This document shows, piece by piece, positions 1-5,316 of a DNA stretch of 5,992 bases; within the stretch, counting starts at the first letter, position 1, and each line of letters opens with the position of its first letter. A model generated the notes under the pieces. The model was not told where the DNA came from and made no database searches. It worked only from the letters and a program-made list of their open reading frames with translations. Origin of the DNA: an uncultured Eubacterium sp. (lineage in GTDB: Bacteria; Bacillota; Clostridia; Peptostreptococcales; Anaerovoracaceae); NCBI GenBank assembly GCA_947367725.1, contig CANBFZ010000126.1:1-5992 (forward strand), in the 5' to 3' direction. Made by a program: the position numbers and the translations under genes.

Positions 1-409
1 CATCGGTAAACTGTCTGTAAACGGACGCAAAGCGCACATACGCAACCTCGTCCAGTTTTTTCAGCTGCTCCATAATGAGTTCACCGATAAAGGTACTTTT
101 TACTTCTTTTTCCATCAGATTATTCAGTCCGCGCTCAATTTCGCTGACGACTCTTTCGATATCCGCCATAGAAACGGGACGCTTTTCGCATGCCTTAACA
201 ATGCCGTTCATCACTTTGTTTCTGTCAAAGGACTCCCGGCGCCCGTCTTTTTTAATAATCATAATAATAGATTCTTCTACTTTTTCATACGTCGTAAAGC
301 GTTTGCCGCATTTCTCACAGCCTCTTCTTCTTCGAATTGCATGTCCTTCTTCTGTCGGTCTGGAATCGATGACTTTCGTATCCGGATTCTCACAGTATGG
401 GCACTTCAT
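1..409 (-). CDS. nrdR: NrdR, ATP-cone transcriptional repressor of ribonucleotide reductase genes (3' end outside window)
   Basis: My own reading of the minus strand from the ATG at 409 gives 136 codons with no stop before the window edge. The family is about 150 residues long, so only the extreme C-terminus is missing. An N-terminal zinc ribbon is visible as CPYC (Cys3, Cys6) and CEKC (Cys31, Cys34) with the basic RRRRGC stretch between them that binds DNA. An ATP-cone domain follows from about residue 48 ([14 protein letters not shown]) to the end ([13 protein letters not shown]). From family knowledge, NrdR senses ATP/dATP through the cone and represses nrd operons at paired NrdR boxes. 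The start is fixed by AGGAGG at 423-418, 8 bases upstream. It follows ylmC after 126 bp, an arrangement I recall from clostridia. I see no nrd gene in the window. Identification is secure. Confidence 0.96.
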   Translation of the reverse strand, partial: MKCPYCENPDTKVIDSRPTEEGHAIRRRRGCEKCGKRFTTYEKVEESIIMIIKKDGRRESFDRNKVMNGIVKACEKRPVSMADIERVVSEIERGLNNLMEKEVKSTFIGELIMEQLKKLDEVAYVRFASVYRQFTD

Positions 410-456
410 CTGGCACTCCTCCTTGATTTCTCTGCTGAAAAAAACTTTACCTGTTT

Positions 457-484
457 ATTGTACTACATCTTGTGGCATTTTAAA
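457..484 (-). promoter_or_regulatory. Weak candidate promoter for nrdR
   Basis: On the minus strand TACAAT (462-457) is a 5/6 match to the -10 consensus. TTTAAA (484-479) stands 16 bases upstream as a 4/6 match to the -35. Transcription would start near 450, about 40 bases before the nrdR ATG. The surroundings are AT-rich. This is a guess from base patterns only; nrdR could equally be read from ylmC. Confidence 0.3.
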
Positions 485-503
485 AGGAAAATCTTGTAAG
501 CTT

Positions 504-519
504 GTGCATTTGTATGCAC
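504..519. promoter_or_regulatory. 16-bp inverted repeat between ylmC and nrdR
   Basis: GTGCAT and ATGCAC form a perfect 6-bp inverted repeat around a 4-base centre, just after the ylmC stop and upstream of the possible nrdR promoter. It has the 16-bp size of an NrdR box but not its usual ACAC...GTGT type sequence. It may be an operator or a small hairpin; no U tract follows, so it is a poor terminator. Confidence 0.35.
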
Positions 520-535
520 TTTTCCGCACGTTAGA

Positions 536-778
536 TCAGTAACCCTCTACATCCACCAGCACCACATCGTCACCGACGGTTTTAACTCTGTCCCATTTTA
601 TAACAAAGTCATCCTCTTTATTTGAAAAAAAACGAAATAGACCTCGTTCCGCAGGTATGATAATTCCATCAATGGTGCCATTGGCCAGATTCACTTCAAT
701 GTCATAAATAAATCCCAGACTTCTACCGTCCCGCACATTGATCACTTCTTTGTTCTTCAGTTTGTCCGTACTTAACAT
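536..778 (-). CDS. ylmC: YlmC/YmxH-type PRC-barrel domain protein
   Basis: An 80-residue protein starting MLSTDKLKNKEVINV and consisting of one PRC-barrel. The pattern K-x-x-E-V-I-N-V-x-D-G-R-x-L-G (residues 8-22) followed by short beta strands (FIYDIEV, IDGIIIPA, DFVIKWDRV, VVLVDV) is typical of the YlmC/YmxH family of Firmicutes. There is no signal peptide or membrane segment, so it should be cytoplasmic. The molecular role of the family is not established; such genes often lie near sporulation sigma factor or division genes. The open frame extends upstream to 916, but that extension only translates 21-bp DNA repeats into a repetitive ILRISL-like peptide. AGGAGGGG at 793-786, 7 bases before the ATG at 778, decides the start. 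nrdR lies 126 bp downstream. The 490 bp upstream are the hairpin/repeat region. Confidence 0.88.
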   Translation of the reverse strand: MLSTDKLKNKEVINVRDGRSLGFIYDIEVNLANGTIDGIIIPAERGLFRFFSNKEDDFVIKWDRVKTVGDDVVLVDVEGY

Positions 779-785
779 ATTTTTT

Positions 786-793
786 CCCCTCCT
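786..793 (-). promoter_or_regulatory. Ribosome binding site of ylmC
   Basis: AGGAGGGG on the minus strand, 7 bases from the ATG at 778. It sets the 80-residue start against a 126-residue open frame. It also overlaps the end of the repeat region: CCTAATGG at 791-798 (plus strand) looks like the edge of one more hairpin module. Confidence 0.85.
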
Positions 794-819
794 AATGGTC
801 TGCTCCAAGAGCGGAAGCG

Positions 820-882
820 GCAGTGAAATTCTCAAAATCCGCAGTGAAATTCTCAAAATCTGCAGTGAAATTCTCAAAATCA
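820..882. repeat. Three 21-bp tandem repeats
   Basis: The unit GCAGTGAAATTCTCAAAATC plus one variable base is present three times in exact head-to-tail order, at 820-840, 841-861 and 862-882. Copies differ only in the last base. The period of 21 bp equals two helical turns. The array ends 27 bp upstream (in transcription sense downstream, toward ylmC) of the ylmC ribosome binding site. Because 21 is a multiple of three, it produces a spurious repetitive open frame. Confidence 0.97.
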
Positions 883-898
883 AAGATTTTGGAATTTC
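867..898. repeat. Hairpin joining the 21-bp and 65-bp repeat families
   Basis: The arm at 867-881 (GAAATTCTCAAAATC) pairs with 885-898 (GATTTTGGAATTTC) across a 3-base AAA loop: 14 base pairs with one bulged T at 874. The first arm belongs to the 21-bp repeat, the second to the 65-bp repeat, so the same pairing is possible between any of three first arms and two second arms. Confidence 0.8.
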
Positions 899-1012
899 TT
901 GCATGAGACCTGCCAACGATTCACTTTGTGAATCGGGCTAGGGCTTCAAGATTTTGGAATTTCTTGCATGAGATCTGCCGACGATTCACTTTGTGAATCG
1001 GGCTAGGGCTTC
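883..1012. repeat. Two 65-bp direct repeats, each with an internal hairpin
   Basis: Copies at 883-947 and 948-1012 are adjacent and differ at only two positions (GAGACCTGCCAACG against GAGATCTGCCGACG). Each holds a perfect 8-bp stem CGATTCAC/GTGAATCG around TTT (917-935 and 982-1000), followed by GGCTAGGGCTTC. The near identity suggests a recent duplication. The stem sequence resembles that of the hairpin at 1051-1070 (ATTCAC/GTGAAT), linking these copies to the wider module family. Confidence 0.97.
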
Positions 1013-1041
1013 AATTGGCTAAGCAGACCTTATGCTTAATG

Positions 1042-1080
1042 GGGCTTGCTCCAATTCACTTGTGAATTGGTAAGAAGCCC
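1042..1080. repeat. Two-storey hairpin module (inner stem CCAATTCAC)
   Basis: The outer stem GGGCTT (1042-1047) pairs with AAGCCC (1075-1080). The inner stem CCAATTCAC (1051-1059) pairs with GTGAATTGG (1062-1070) around a 2-base TT loop. The internal loop is GCT on one side and TAAG on the other. All 15 base pairs are Watson-Crick. No U tract follows on either strand, so it is not a standard terminator. Confidence 0.85.
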
Positions 1081-1090
1081 TTATGCAACC

Positions 1091-1137
1091 GGTCTCCAAG
1101 AGAGCTTGCAGTATTGAAAGCTCTCTTGGCTAAGACC
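1091..1137. repeat. Two-storey hairpin module (inner stem CCAAGAGAGCTT)
   Basis: The inner stem CCAAGAGAGCTT (1096-1107) pairs with AAGCTCTCTTGG (1118-1129) around a 10-base loop. The outer stem GGTCT (1091-1095) pairs with AGACC (1133-1137). The only interruption is a 3-base bulge CTA (1130-1132), part of the shared GGCTAAG motif. With 17 perfect pairs this is the strongest structure in the array. No U tract follows. Confidence 0.88.
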
Positions 1138-1146
1138 CGACTGCTG

Positions 1147-1177
1147 GCGTTCTAAAGCTTTCGCTGGCTAAGAACGC
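1147..1177. repeat. Hairpin module (outer stem GCGTTCT)
   Basis: The outer stem GCGTTCT (1147-1153) pairs perfectly with AGAACGC (1171-1177). The inside carries only a short AGC/GCT pairing (1156-1158 with 1163-1165) around TTTC, followed by GG and the CTA bulge of GGCTAAG. It appears to be a member of the family with a shortened inner stem. Confidence 0.7.
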
Positions 1178-1187
1178 GTCGTATCAT

Positions 1188-1227
1188 GGTCTTTCCGCAA
1201 TTTCCCAAAGAAATTGTTGGTAAGTCC
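1188..1227. repeat. Two-storey hairpin module (inner stem CAATTTC)
   Basis: The inner stem CAATTTC (1198-1204) pairs with GAAATTG (1210-1216) around CCAAA. CC (1195-1196) can pair with GG (1219-1220). The outer arm GGTCTT (1188-1193) pairs with AAGTCC (1222-1227) with one T-T mismatch. It is the first module met by a transcript coming from clpX and begins about 17 bases after the clpX hairpin. Confidence 0.72.
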
Positions 1228-1236
1228 CGTAATCAC

Positions 1237-1242
1237 ATTATA
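1237..1242 (-). promoter_or_regulatory. Isolated TATAAT box just before the hairpin array
   Basis: A perfect -10 hexamer at 1242-1237 on the minus strand. A start about 7 bases on would fall near 1230, next to the first hairpin module (1228). The -35 position with a 17-bp spacer (1265-1260) reads AAGGCG, inside the clpX terminator stem, so it has no consensus. There is also no TGn extension. Weak candidate only. Confidence 0.22.
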
Positions 1243-1244
1243 TG

Positions 1245-1266
1245 AAAGGCGGCCGTCGCCGCCTTT
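1245..1266 (-). terminator. Hairpin after clpX, probable terminator of the tig-clpP-clpX operon
   Basis: AAAGGCGGC (1266-1258 on the minus strand) pairs with GCCGCCTTT (1253-1245) around GACG: 9 base pairs, GC-rich core. It begins one base after the clpX stop codon. The U run is short (TTT then CATATAATG), so termination may be incomplete and some transcripts could continue into the hairpin array and ylmC. Confidence 0.6.
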
Positions 1267-1267
1267 C

Positions 1268-2548
1268 TTATGAGGCAGTCGCCTCGTTATTTTCGCTTTT
1301 TGTTTCAGCAGCAATCAGCGTCGGTTCCTGACCGTCTTCAATGGTTTCTTTGGTGATCACACATGTTTCGACATCATCTCTTGATGGAATCTCAAACATG
1401 ATATCGTTCATGGCTTTCTCAAAGATACTGCGTAAACCTCTGGCGCCAGTTTTTCTCTCAATTGCCTTCTTCGCCACAGCACTGACTGCATCATCATCAA
1501 TCACCAGTTCTACTCCGTCCATTTCAAAGAGTTTCTGATACTGTTTAATCAGTGCATTCTTCGGTTCCCGCATGATGCGTACAAGCGCTTCTTCATCCAG
1601 TTCCTCCAGTGATACCAGAACCGGCAGTCTGCCGATAAATTCTGGAATCAGACCGAATTTCAAAAGGTCTTCTGGCTGAATCTGGGAAAGCAGCTTGCTC
1701 TCATCCTTTTTGACCGTCTCCGCTGCAGTCTGATTGAAACCAATCACCCGTTCACCCATTCTTCTCTGGATAATATTGCTAAGTCCATCAAAGGCGCCGC
1801 CGCAGATAAAGAGTACATTGCTAGTATCAAACTGAATAAACTCCTGATGCGGATGCTTCCGCCCACCCTGTGGCGGTACATTGGCAACCGTGCCCTCCAG
1901 AATTTTCAAGAGTGCCTGCTGTACACCTTCTCCGCTGACATCTCTGGTAATTGATGGATTGTCTGATTTTCTGGCAATCTTATCGATTTCATCTACATAA
2001 ATGATGCCTCTTTGCGCTTTTTCTATATCAAAGTCTGCCGCCTGCAGCAAACGAAGCAGAATATTTTCTACGTCTTCTCCAACATAGCCTGCTTCTGTCA
2101 GCGCCGTGGCATCTGCAATGGCAAAAGGCACATTTAAAACCTTTGCCAGCGTCTGCGCCAGCAATGTTTTGCCTGAACCGGTCGGTCCAATCATGACAAT
2201 GTTGCTCTTCTGCAGATCAACATCCCGGTTCTTATCATCCATTCTGTGAATTCTTTTATAGTGATTATATACTGCCACAGCCAGCGTCTTCTTTGCATCA
2301 TCCTGCCCGATTACATAATCAGACAAAACTTGAAAAATCTCTTTCGGCTTTGGCAATTGACTGTGTGTTTCCTGTTTTGGTACTTCTCCATCACGTTCTG
2401 CATTCTCAATCATGCCAAGACACATCTCTACACACTCGTCACAAATGAATATGCCCGGTCCTGCCACAAGATGTCTGACCTGACTCTGCGGTCTGCCGCA
2501 GAAAGAGCATCTCCACTGCTGTTTATTTTCGCCAACGTTTTCTGACAT
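1268..2548 (-). CDS. clpX: ClpX, ATP-dependent unfoldase subunit of the ClpXP protease
   Basis: A 426-residue protein, normal length for ClpX. The N-terminal zinc-binding domain shows Cys14-x2-Cys17 and Cys36-x2-Cys39. The AAA+ module shows Walker A GPTGSGKT (121-128), the pore loop GYVG (154-157), Walker B with IYVDEID (183-189), the RKH pore loop (230-232), the arginine finger in EFIGRLP (Arg307) and sensor II GARGLRS (Arg370). IGF (269-271) is the loop that docks on ClpP, so this is a ClpP-partner ClpX with all key residues present. From family knowledge it recognises tagged substrates such as ssrA-labelled chains, unfolds them and feeds them to ClpP. It starts 21 bp after clpP. AGGGGG at 2560-2555 lies 6 bases before the ATG. 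It is the last gene of the operon; no lon gene follows, although lon often does in Firmicutes. Confidence 0.99.
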   Translation of the reverse strand: MSENVGENKQQWRCSFCGRPQSQVRHLVAGPGIFICDECVEMCLGMIENAERDGEVPKQETHSQLPKPKEIFQVLSDYVIGQDDAKKTLAVAVYNHYKRIHRMDDKNRDVDLQKSNIVMIGPTGSGKTLLAQTLAKVLNVPFAIADATALTEAGYVGEDVENILLRLLQAADFDIEKAQRGIIYVDEIDKIARKSDNPSITRDVSGEGVQQALLKILEGTVANVPPQGGRKHPHQEFIQFDTSNVLFICGGAFDGLSNIIQRRMGERVIGFNQTAAETVKKDESKLLSQIQPEDLLKFGLIPEFIGRLPVLVSLEELDEEALVRIMREPKNALIKQYQKLFEMDGVELVIDDDAVSAVAKKAIERKTGARGLRSIFEKAMNDIMFEIPSRDDVETCVITKETIEDGQEPTLIAAETKSENNEATAS

Positions 2549-2569
2549 ACCTATCCCCCTTCTATCTGT

Positions 2570-3151
2570 TTACTTCGATGAAATGACCTGATCAATCAAC
2601 CCATAGGACGCAGCATTTTCTGCACTCATAAAATGATCTCTGTCCGTGTCTCTTTCAATGGTTGCTAAATCCTGACCAGTATTCTCACTGAGAATCCGAT
2701 TGAGTTTCTCTCTGGTTTTCAAAATCCATTCCGCATGAATTTGAATATCAGAAGCCTGCCCCTTGGCGCCTCCCAGCGGCTGGTGAATCATAACCTCCGC
2801 ATTTGGAAGCGCAAATCTCTTTCCCTTTGTTCCTGATGAAAGAAGAAACGCACCCATGCTGGCGGCAAGTCCCACGCAGATTGTGGAAACATCGCACTTG
2901 ATATACTGCATGGTATCATAAATCGCCATGCCGGCGGTCACAGAACCGCCGGGGCTGTTAATGTAAATGCAAATATCTTTTTCAGGGTCTTCCGCTTCTA
3001 AGAACAGCAGCTGCGCCACGACCAGACTGGCAATATGATCGTCAATTTCGTCTGCCAGAAAAATAATTCTGTCCTTTAACAGTCTTGAATAAATATCATA
3101 GGATCGTTCTCCTCTGCCGGTCTGTTCAACCACGTATGGTACTAAAGCCAT
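2570..3151 (-). CDS. clpP: ClpP, proteolytic subunit of the Clp protease
   Basis: A 193-residue serine peptidase of the usual length. The catalytic triad is readable: Ser98 in GLAASMG, His123 in MIHQPLGG, and Asp172 in the RDTDRDHFM stretch, with the same spacing as in E. coli ClpP. The short leader [16 protein letters not shown] matches the axial-loop/propeptide region. [11 protein letters not shown] (64-74) is the glycine-rich strand that positions substrate. From family knowledge it forms a double heptamer barrel in the cytoplasm and degrades chains delivered by ClpX. It starts 34 bp after tig with AAGGGGG upstream (3169-3162) at about 10 bases from the ATG. An ATG at 3159 lies too close to that site and opens only a five-codon frame. 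It is co-transcribed with tig and clpX. Confidence 0.99.
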   Translation of the reverse strand: MALVPYVVEQTGRGERSYDIYSRLLKDRIIFLADEIDDHIASLVVAQLLFLEAEDPEKDICIYINSPGGSVTAGMAIYDTMQYIKCDVSTICVGLAASMGAFLLSSGTKGKRFALPNAEVMIHQPLGGAKGQASDIQIHAEWILKTREKLNRILSENTGQDLATIERDTDRDHFMSAENAASYGLIDQVISSK

Positions 3152-3185
3152 TCTTTCATGTCCCCCTTAATTCTTTGGTTTCGGT

Positions 3186-4505
3186 TTATTTTTCTTCGGC
3201 TGCTTCAGCCTTCTTTTCGACCTTGGTCACCTTTGCCTTGCTGTATAACAGGTCGATGACTTTTTTCAGCTGGATGTCCTTCTTAAAGAAAGGCAGCTGC
3301 TCTGCACCGATCATTTCTCTGATCTGTGCTACATCTGTATTGTATGCATTTGCCATGTCTTTCAGTTCTGTTTCCAGATCTTCTTCGGAAACTTCTACAT
3401 GCTCTGCTTCTACAATAGACATCAGCACCAGTCTCGTTGCAACTTTCTTGGTTGCATCTTCTCTCAGTTCTTCTCTGAAATCCTTCGGCTCTTTCTGCAG
3501 GAACTGCAGATACTGTTCCAGAGAAAGTCCCTGATATCTCAGCTGATGATCCAACTCCTGCGCCATTCTGTCAATTTCATCCTCAACCATGACCGCTGGC
3601 ACTTCTGGTTTATTTGCTTCGTAAACTTTTTCAATCACTGCATCCTTGGCTGCATTCAGCGCCATTGCATCAGCATTCTTCTGTAGTCTTTCCTCGGTTG
3701 CTTTCTTTAATTCGTCTAAAGTATCATATTCACTGACATCTTTCGCGAATTCGTCGTCAAGTTCTGGCAGTTCTTCAAATTTAATCTCGTGAATATGGCA
3801 ATGGAATACTGCTTCTTTTCCTGCCAATTCCGGTGCATGGTACTCTTCTGGGAAGGTCACAGTCACATCTTGATCAGCACCTGCTTCTACACCAACCAAC
3901 TGTTCTTCAAAGCCCGGAATAAACATGCCGGAACCAATTTTGAGTTCCTGTCTTTCCGCAGTACCGCCTTCAAACTGTTCTTCTCCTACAAAGCCGGCAT
4001 AATCTAAAATGACAGTATCGCCGTCTTCCACCGGTCTTTCTGCAACTACCATCCGTGCATTTCTCTTCTGCAGCATTTCAATTTCTTTGTCCACTGCATC
4101 AGCAGAAACAACAGCGATTTCTTCTTCTACTTCAACCCCCAGATAATCCTTTACTTCTACGACTGGATATACTGCGACGGTAATCGTAATTGTAAGCGGC
4201 TTTCCTTTGCCAATCTCGGAAAAATCTGCTGCTGGGCTGTCGATGACTTCCAGTTCCAGTTCACGAACTGCCTGCGGATAACTTTCCTGAAACAGATTAT
4301 TAATCGCATCTTCAAAGAAAATCCCTTCTCCGTAGTGCTTTTCGATGATGCTTCTAGGTGCTTTGCCCTTTCTGAAACCATCTATCATAAACTGATTTTT
4401 GGACGCCTGATATGCCTTTACGACTGCTGCCTCAAATTCTTCCGCAGTAAAATCCATAGTAAACTTCACCTGGTTGTTTTCTTTGGAAATAAAAGTTGTT
4501 TTCAT
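3186..4505 (-). CDS. tig: Trigger factor, ribosome-associated chaperone and peptidyl-prolyl isomerase
   Basis: A 439-residue protein from the ATG at 4505, close to the 430 or so usual for the family. The N-terminal ribosome-binding domain carries the signature GFRKGKAP (43-50). An FKBP-type isomerase domain follows at about 155-245 (DGDTVILDYAGFV through IPGFEEQLVG). The helical C-terminal substrate-holding domain fills the rest, ending in a charged lysine/glutamate tail. From family knowledge it binds L23 at the ribosome exit and shields nascent chains. An in-frame ATG at 4586 would add 27 residues, but it lies upstream of the expected transcription start, and AGGAGG (4521-4516) is 10 bases before 4505, so the shorter form is right. 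It is first in the operon with clpP and clpX, which couples early folding with degradation. Confidence 0.98.
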   Translation of the reverse strand: MKTTFISKENNQVKFTMDFTAEEFEAAVVKAYQASKNQFMIDGFRKGKAPRSIIEKHYGEGIFFEDAINNLFQESYPQAVRELELEVIDSPAADFSEIGKGKPLTITITVAVYPVVEVKDYLGVEVEEEIAVVSADAVDKEIEMLQKRNARMVVAERPVEDGDTVILDYAGFVGEEQFEGGTAERQELKIGSGMFIPGFEEQLVGVEAGADQDVTVTFPEEYHAPELAGKEAVFHCHIHEIKFEELPELDDEFAKDVSEYDTLDELKKATEERLQKNADAMALNAAKDAVIEKVYEANKPEVPAVMVEDEIDRMAQELDHQLRYQGLSLEQYLQFLQKEPKDFREELREDATKKVATRLVLMSIVEAEHVEVSEEDLETELKDMANAYNTDVAQIREMIGAEQLPFFKKDIQLKKVIDLLYSKAKVTKVEKKAEAAEEK

Positions 4506-4515
4506 TGATATATAT

Positions 4516-4521
4516 CCTCCT
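4516..4521 (-). promoter_or_regulatory. Ribosome binding site of tig
   Basis: AGGAGG with 10 bases to the ATG at 4505; it fixes the start. It overlaps a 12-bp palindrome CTAAAATTTTAG (4531-4520) that could mask it slightly in the RNA. Confidence 0.9.
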
Positions 4522-4577
4522 AAAATTTTAGCAAGTTCCTTGGCTCCATGTCCAATTCTGAACATAGAATGCATATT

Positions 4578-4606
4578 ATTATACACTTTTTTACCCGAAA
4601 AGTAAA
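4578..4606 (-). promoter_or_regulatory. Promoter of the tig-clpP-clpX operon
   Basis: TTTACT (4606-4601) and a perfect TATAAT (4583-4578) are separated by exactly 17 bases, a good sigma-A promoter. Transcription should begin near 4571, giving a leader of about 65 bases before the tig start. It follows directly on the CYTH terminator. I see no CIRCE or CtsR-type repeat in it. Confidence 0.88.
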
Positions 4607-4616
4607 GGATTCTAAC

Positions 4617-4645
4617 AAAAATGACTGCTAAAAACAGTCATTTTT
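4617..4645 (-). terminator. Intrinsic terminator of the CYTH gene
   Basis: AAAAATGACTG and CAGTCATTTTT pair over 11 bases around a 7-base loop; the 3' arm ends in a run of five T. It lies 2 bases past the CYTH stop codon and separates that gene from the tig promoter. The plus strand also ends in five T, so it could work in both directions. Confidence 0.9.
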
Positions 4646-4647
4646 CT

Positions 4648-5265
4648 TTAAATGAGGTCAAGACCTCGCTTATATTTACTTTTATCTTCCGGTATCAGCG
4701 CGTATTTCTCGGAAATCTGCTGTCCCAATGCTAACATATCTGCTTCTTCACCGGAATATAGTTCAATTTCAAGTTCTGAAATCGGCACTGTCTTCTCTCC
4801 GCAAACAATTTTGCCTACGTCGACAGACAGTTCGTTAATAGATTTACCTGTATCAATTCTTACCTGACGACGGACAAAGTAAATATCCATCATAGGAATC
4901 AGTGTCCGTTTACCAACCAGCTCCGTCAGTACCTGGCACATCTCACTTTGATCAAAAATCTGAATATCTGGTGTCGTCAGTTTGGTTTCATCACTGACCG
5001 GCACGTTAATCTCTTCTCGCTTATGCATACCATCTTCGCTGGAACCATTCCATTTCAGCGTTGCCACCAGTTTACGACCCTCTTTTCTCACACGAAACGC
5101 AATGCCGTCCCGATAAAGTCTTCTATCCTCTGTATCGAAGTACACTGCATGCATTTCCAGTTCTTCTTCTGTATCCCGATCTTTGATGCTTTCAAGATAA
5201 GGATCCTGCAGCACCCGCTGCATTACTTCCTCATTCTTAACTGCATATTTTAGTTCGATTTCCAT
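4648..5265 (-). CDS. CYTH domain protein, likely triphosphate-binding/hydrolysing enzyme
   Basis: A 205-residue protein made of one CYTH (triphosphate tunnel metalloenzyme) domain. The diagnostic ExExK is at the extreme N-terminus (Glu2, Glu4, Lys6). Other charged tunnel residues can be seen in strands: FRVRKEG (Arg58, Arg60), LVATLKWN (Lys71), HKREEINV (Arg83, Glu85), RRQVRID (Arg132 to Arg136), ELEIELYSGE (164-173) and KSKYKRG (197-201). No CHAD domain follows. From family knowledge, members hydrolyse inorganic triphosphate or act on nucleotide or thiamine triphosphates; the substrate cannot be told from sequence alone. It has its own promoter and terminator, with GAGGAG at 5279-5274 before the ATG. 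Start and family are secure, exact reaction is not. Confidence 0.9.
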   Translation of the reverse strand: MEIELKYAVKNEEVMQRVLQDPYLESIKDRDTEEELEMHAVYFDTEDRRLYRDGIAFRVRKEGRKLVATLKWNGSSEDGMHKREEINVPVSDETKLTTPDIQIFDQSEMCQVLTELVGKRTLIPMMDIYFVRRQVRIDTGKSINELSVDVGKIVCGEKTVPISELEIELYSGEEADMLALGQQISEKYALIPEDKSKYKRGLDLI

Positions 5266-5280
5266 AATATTCTCTCCTCA

Positions 5281-5316
5281 TGGATTTGTCACAATCTATG
5301 TTCTACCACAAATCCA
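5281..5316. promoter_or_regulatory. Perfect 9-bp inverted repeat around the -10 of the CYTH promoter
   Basis: TGGATTTGT (5281-5289) and ACAAATCCA (5308-5316) are exact reverse complements separated by 18 bases. On the minus strand the first arm met falls in the -35/-10 spacer and the second in the short leader, so the -10 lies between them. This layout suits an operator for a dimeric regulator; no U tract follows, so a dapB terminator is unlikely. Confidence 0.5.

Larger units (their letters stand above)
793..1228. repeat. Array of related stem-loop modules between clpX and ylmC
   Basis: This gene-free stretch is filled with inverted repeats that share a plan. On the plus strand a motif like TATGC/TTAATGG/TCATGG leads into an outer stem arm, then an inner arm (often starting CC), a short loop, the inner complement ending in GG, a bulge (C)TA or TAAG, and the outer complement. 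GG(C)TAAG occurs at 1017-1023, 1069-1074, 1128-1134, 1166-1172 and 1219-1224, and the related GGCTAGG at 936-942 and 1001-1007. The stems differ in sequence from module to module yet remain paired. Modules are irregularly spaced (38 to 65 bp). The four clearest hairpins and the two direct repeats are listed separately. No open reading frame with a ribosome binding site, tRNA or known structured RNA was recognised here. The function is unknown. Confidence 0.75.

Noticed and set aside
75..542. Plus-strand open frame over nrdR, and other plus-strand frames over clpX, tig, the CYTH gene and dapB
   Set aside because: They are antisense to well-identified genes, lack ribosome binding sites and their translations look like random low-complexity peptides.
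779..916. N-terminal extension of the PRC-barrel protein to 126 residues
   Set aside because: The extra residues only translate the 21-bp DNA repeats, there is no ribosome binding site before 916, and a strong one serves the ATG at 778.
1042..1137. Series of intrinsic terminators
   Set aside because: The hairpins are strong but none is followed by a U run on either strand.
820..1228. CRISPR array
   Set aside because: Repeats are of mixed length and sequence, without constant repeats alternating with unique spacers of even size, and no cas gene is near.
883..1228. Integron attC sites
   Set aside because: The GTTRRRY and RYYYAAC core boxes are absent, no cassette genes lie between the hairpins and there is no integrase.
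779..1244. Known large RNA (RNase P RNA, tmRNA, SRP RNA) or tRNA
   Set aside because: I see none of the conserved cores of RNase P or tmRNA, no CCA end and no tRNA cloverleaf; the stems are independent short hairpins.
4157..4381. 74-residue minus-strand frame inside tig
   Set aside because: It is an alternate frame of the trigger factor gene with no binding site or recognisable domain.
4520..4531. 12-bp palindrome CTAAAATTTTAG before the tig start, as an operator
   Set aside because: It is AT-only in its core and overlaps the ribosome binding site; such a palindrome is expected by chance in AT-rich leader DNA.
4506..4586. Longer trigger factor starting at the in-frame ATG at 4586 (466 residues)
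   Set aside because: The -10 hexamer at 4583-4578 lies inside the extra codons, so the transcript begins after that ATG; the true start has AGGAGG at the right distance and the protein begins as the family does.
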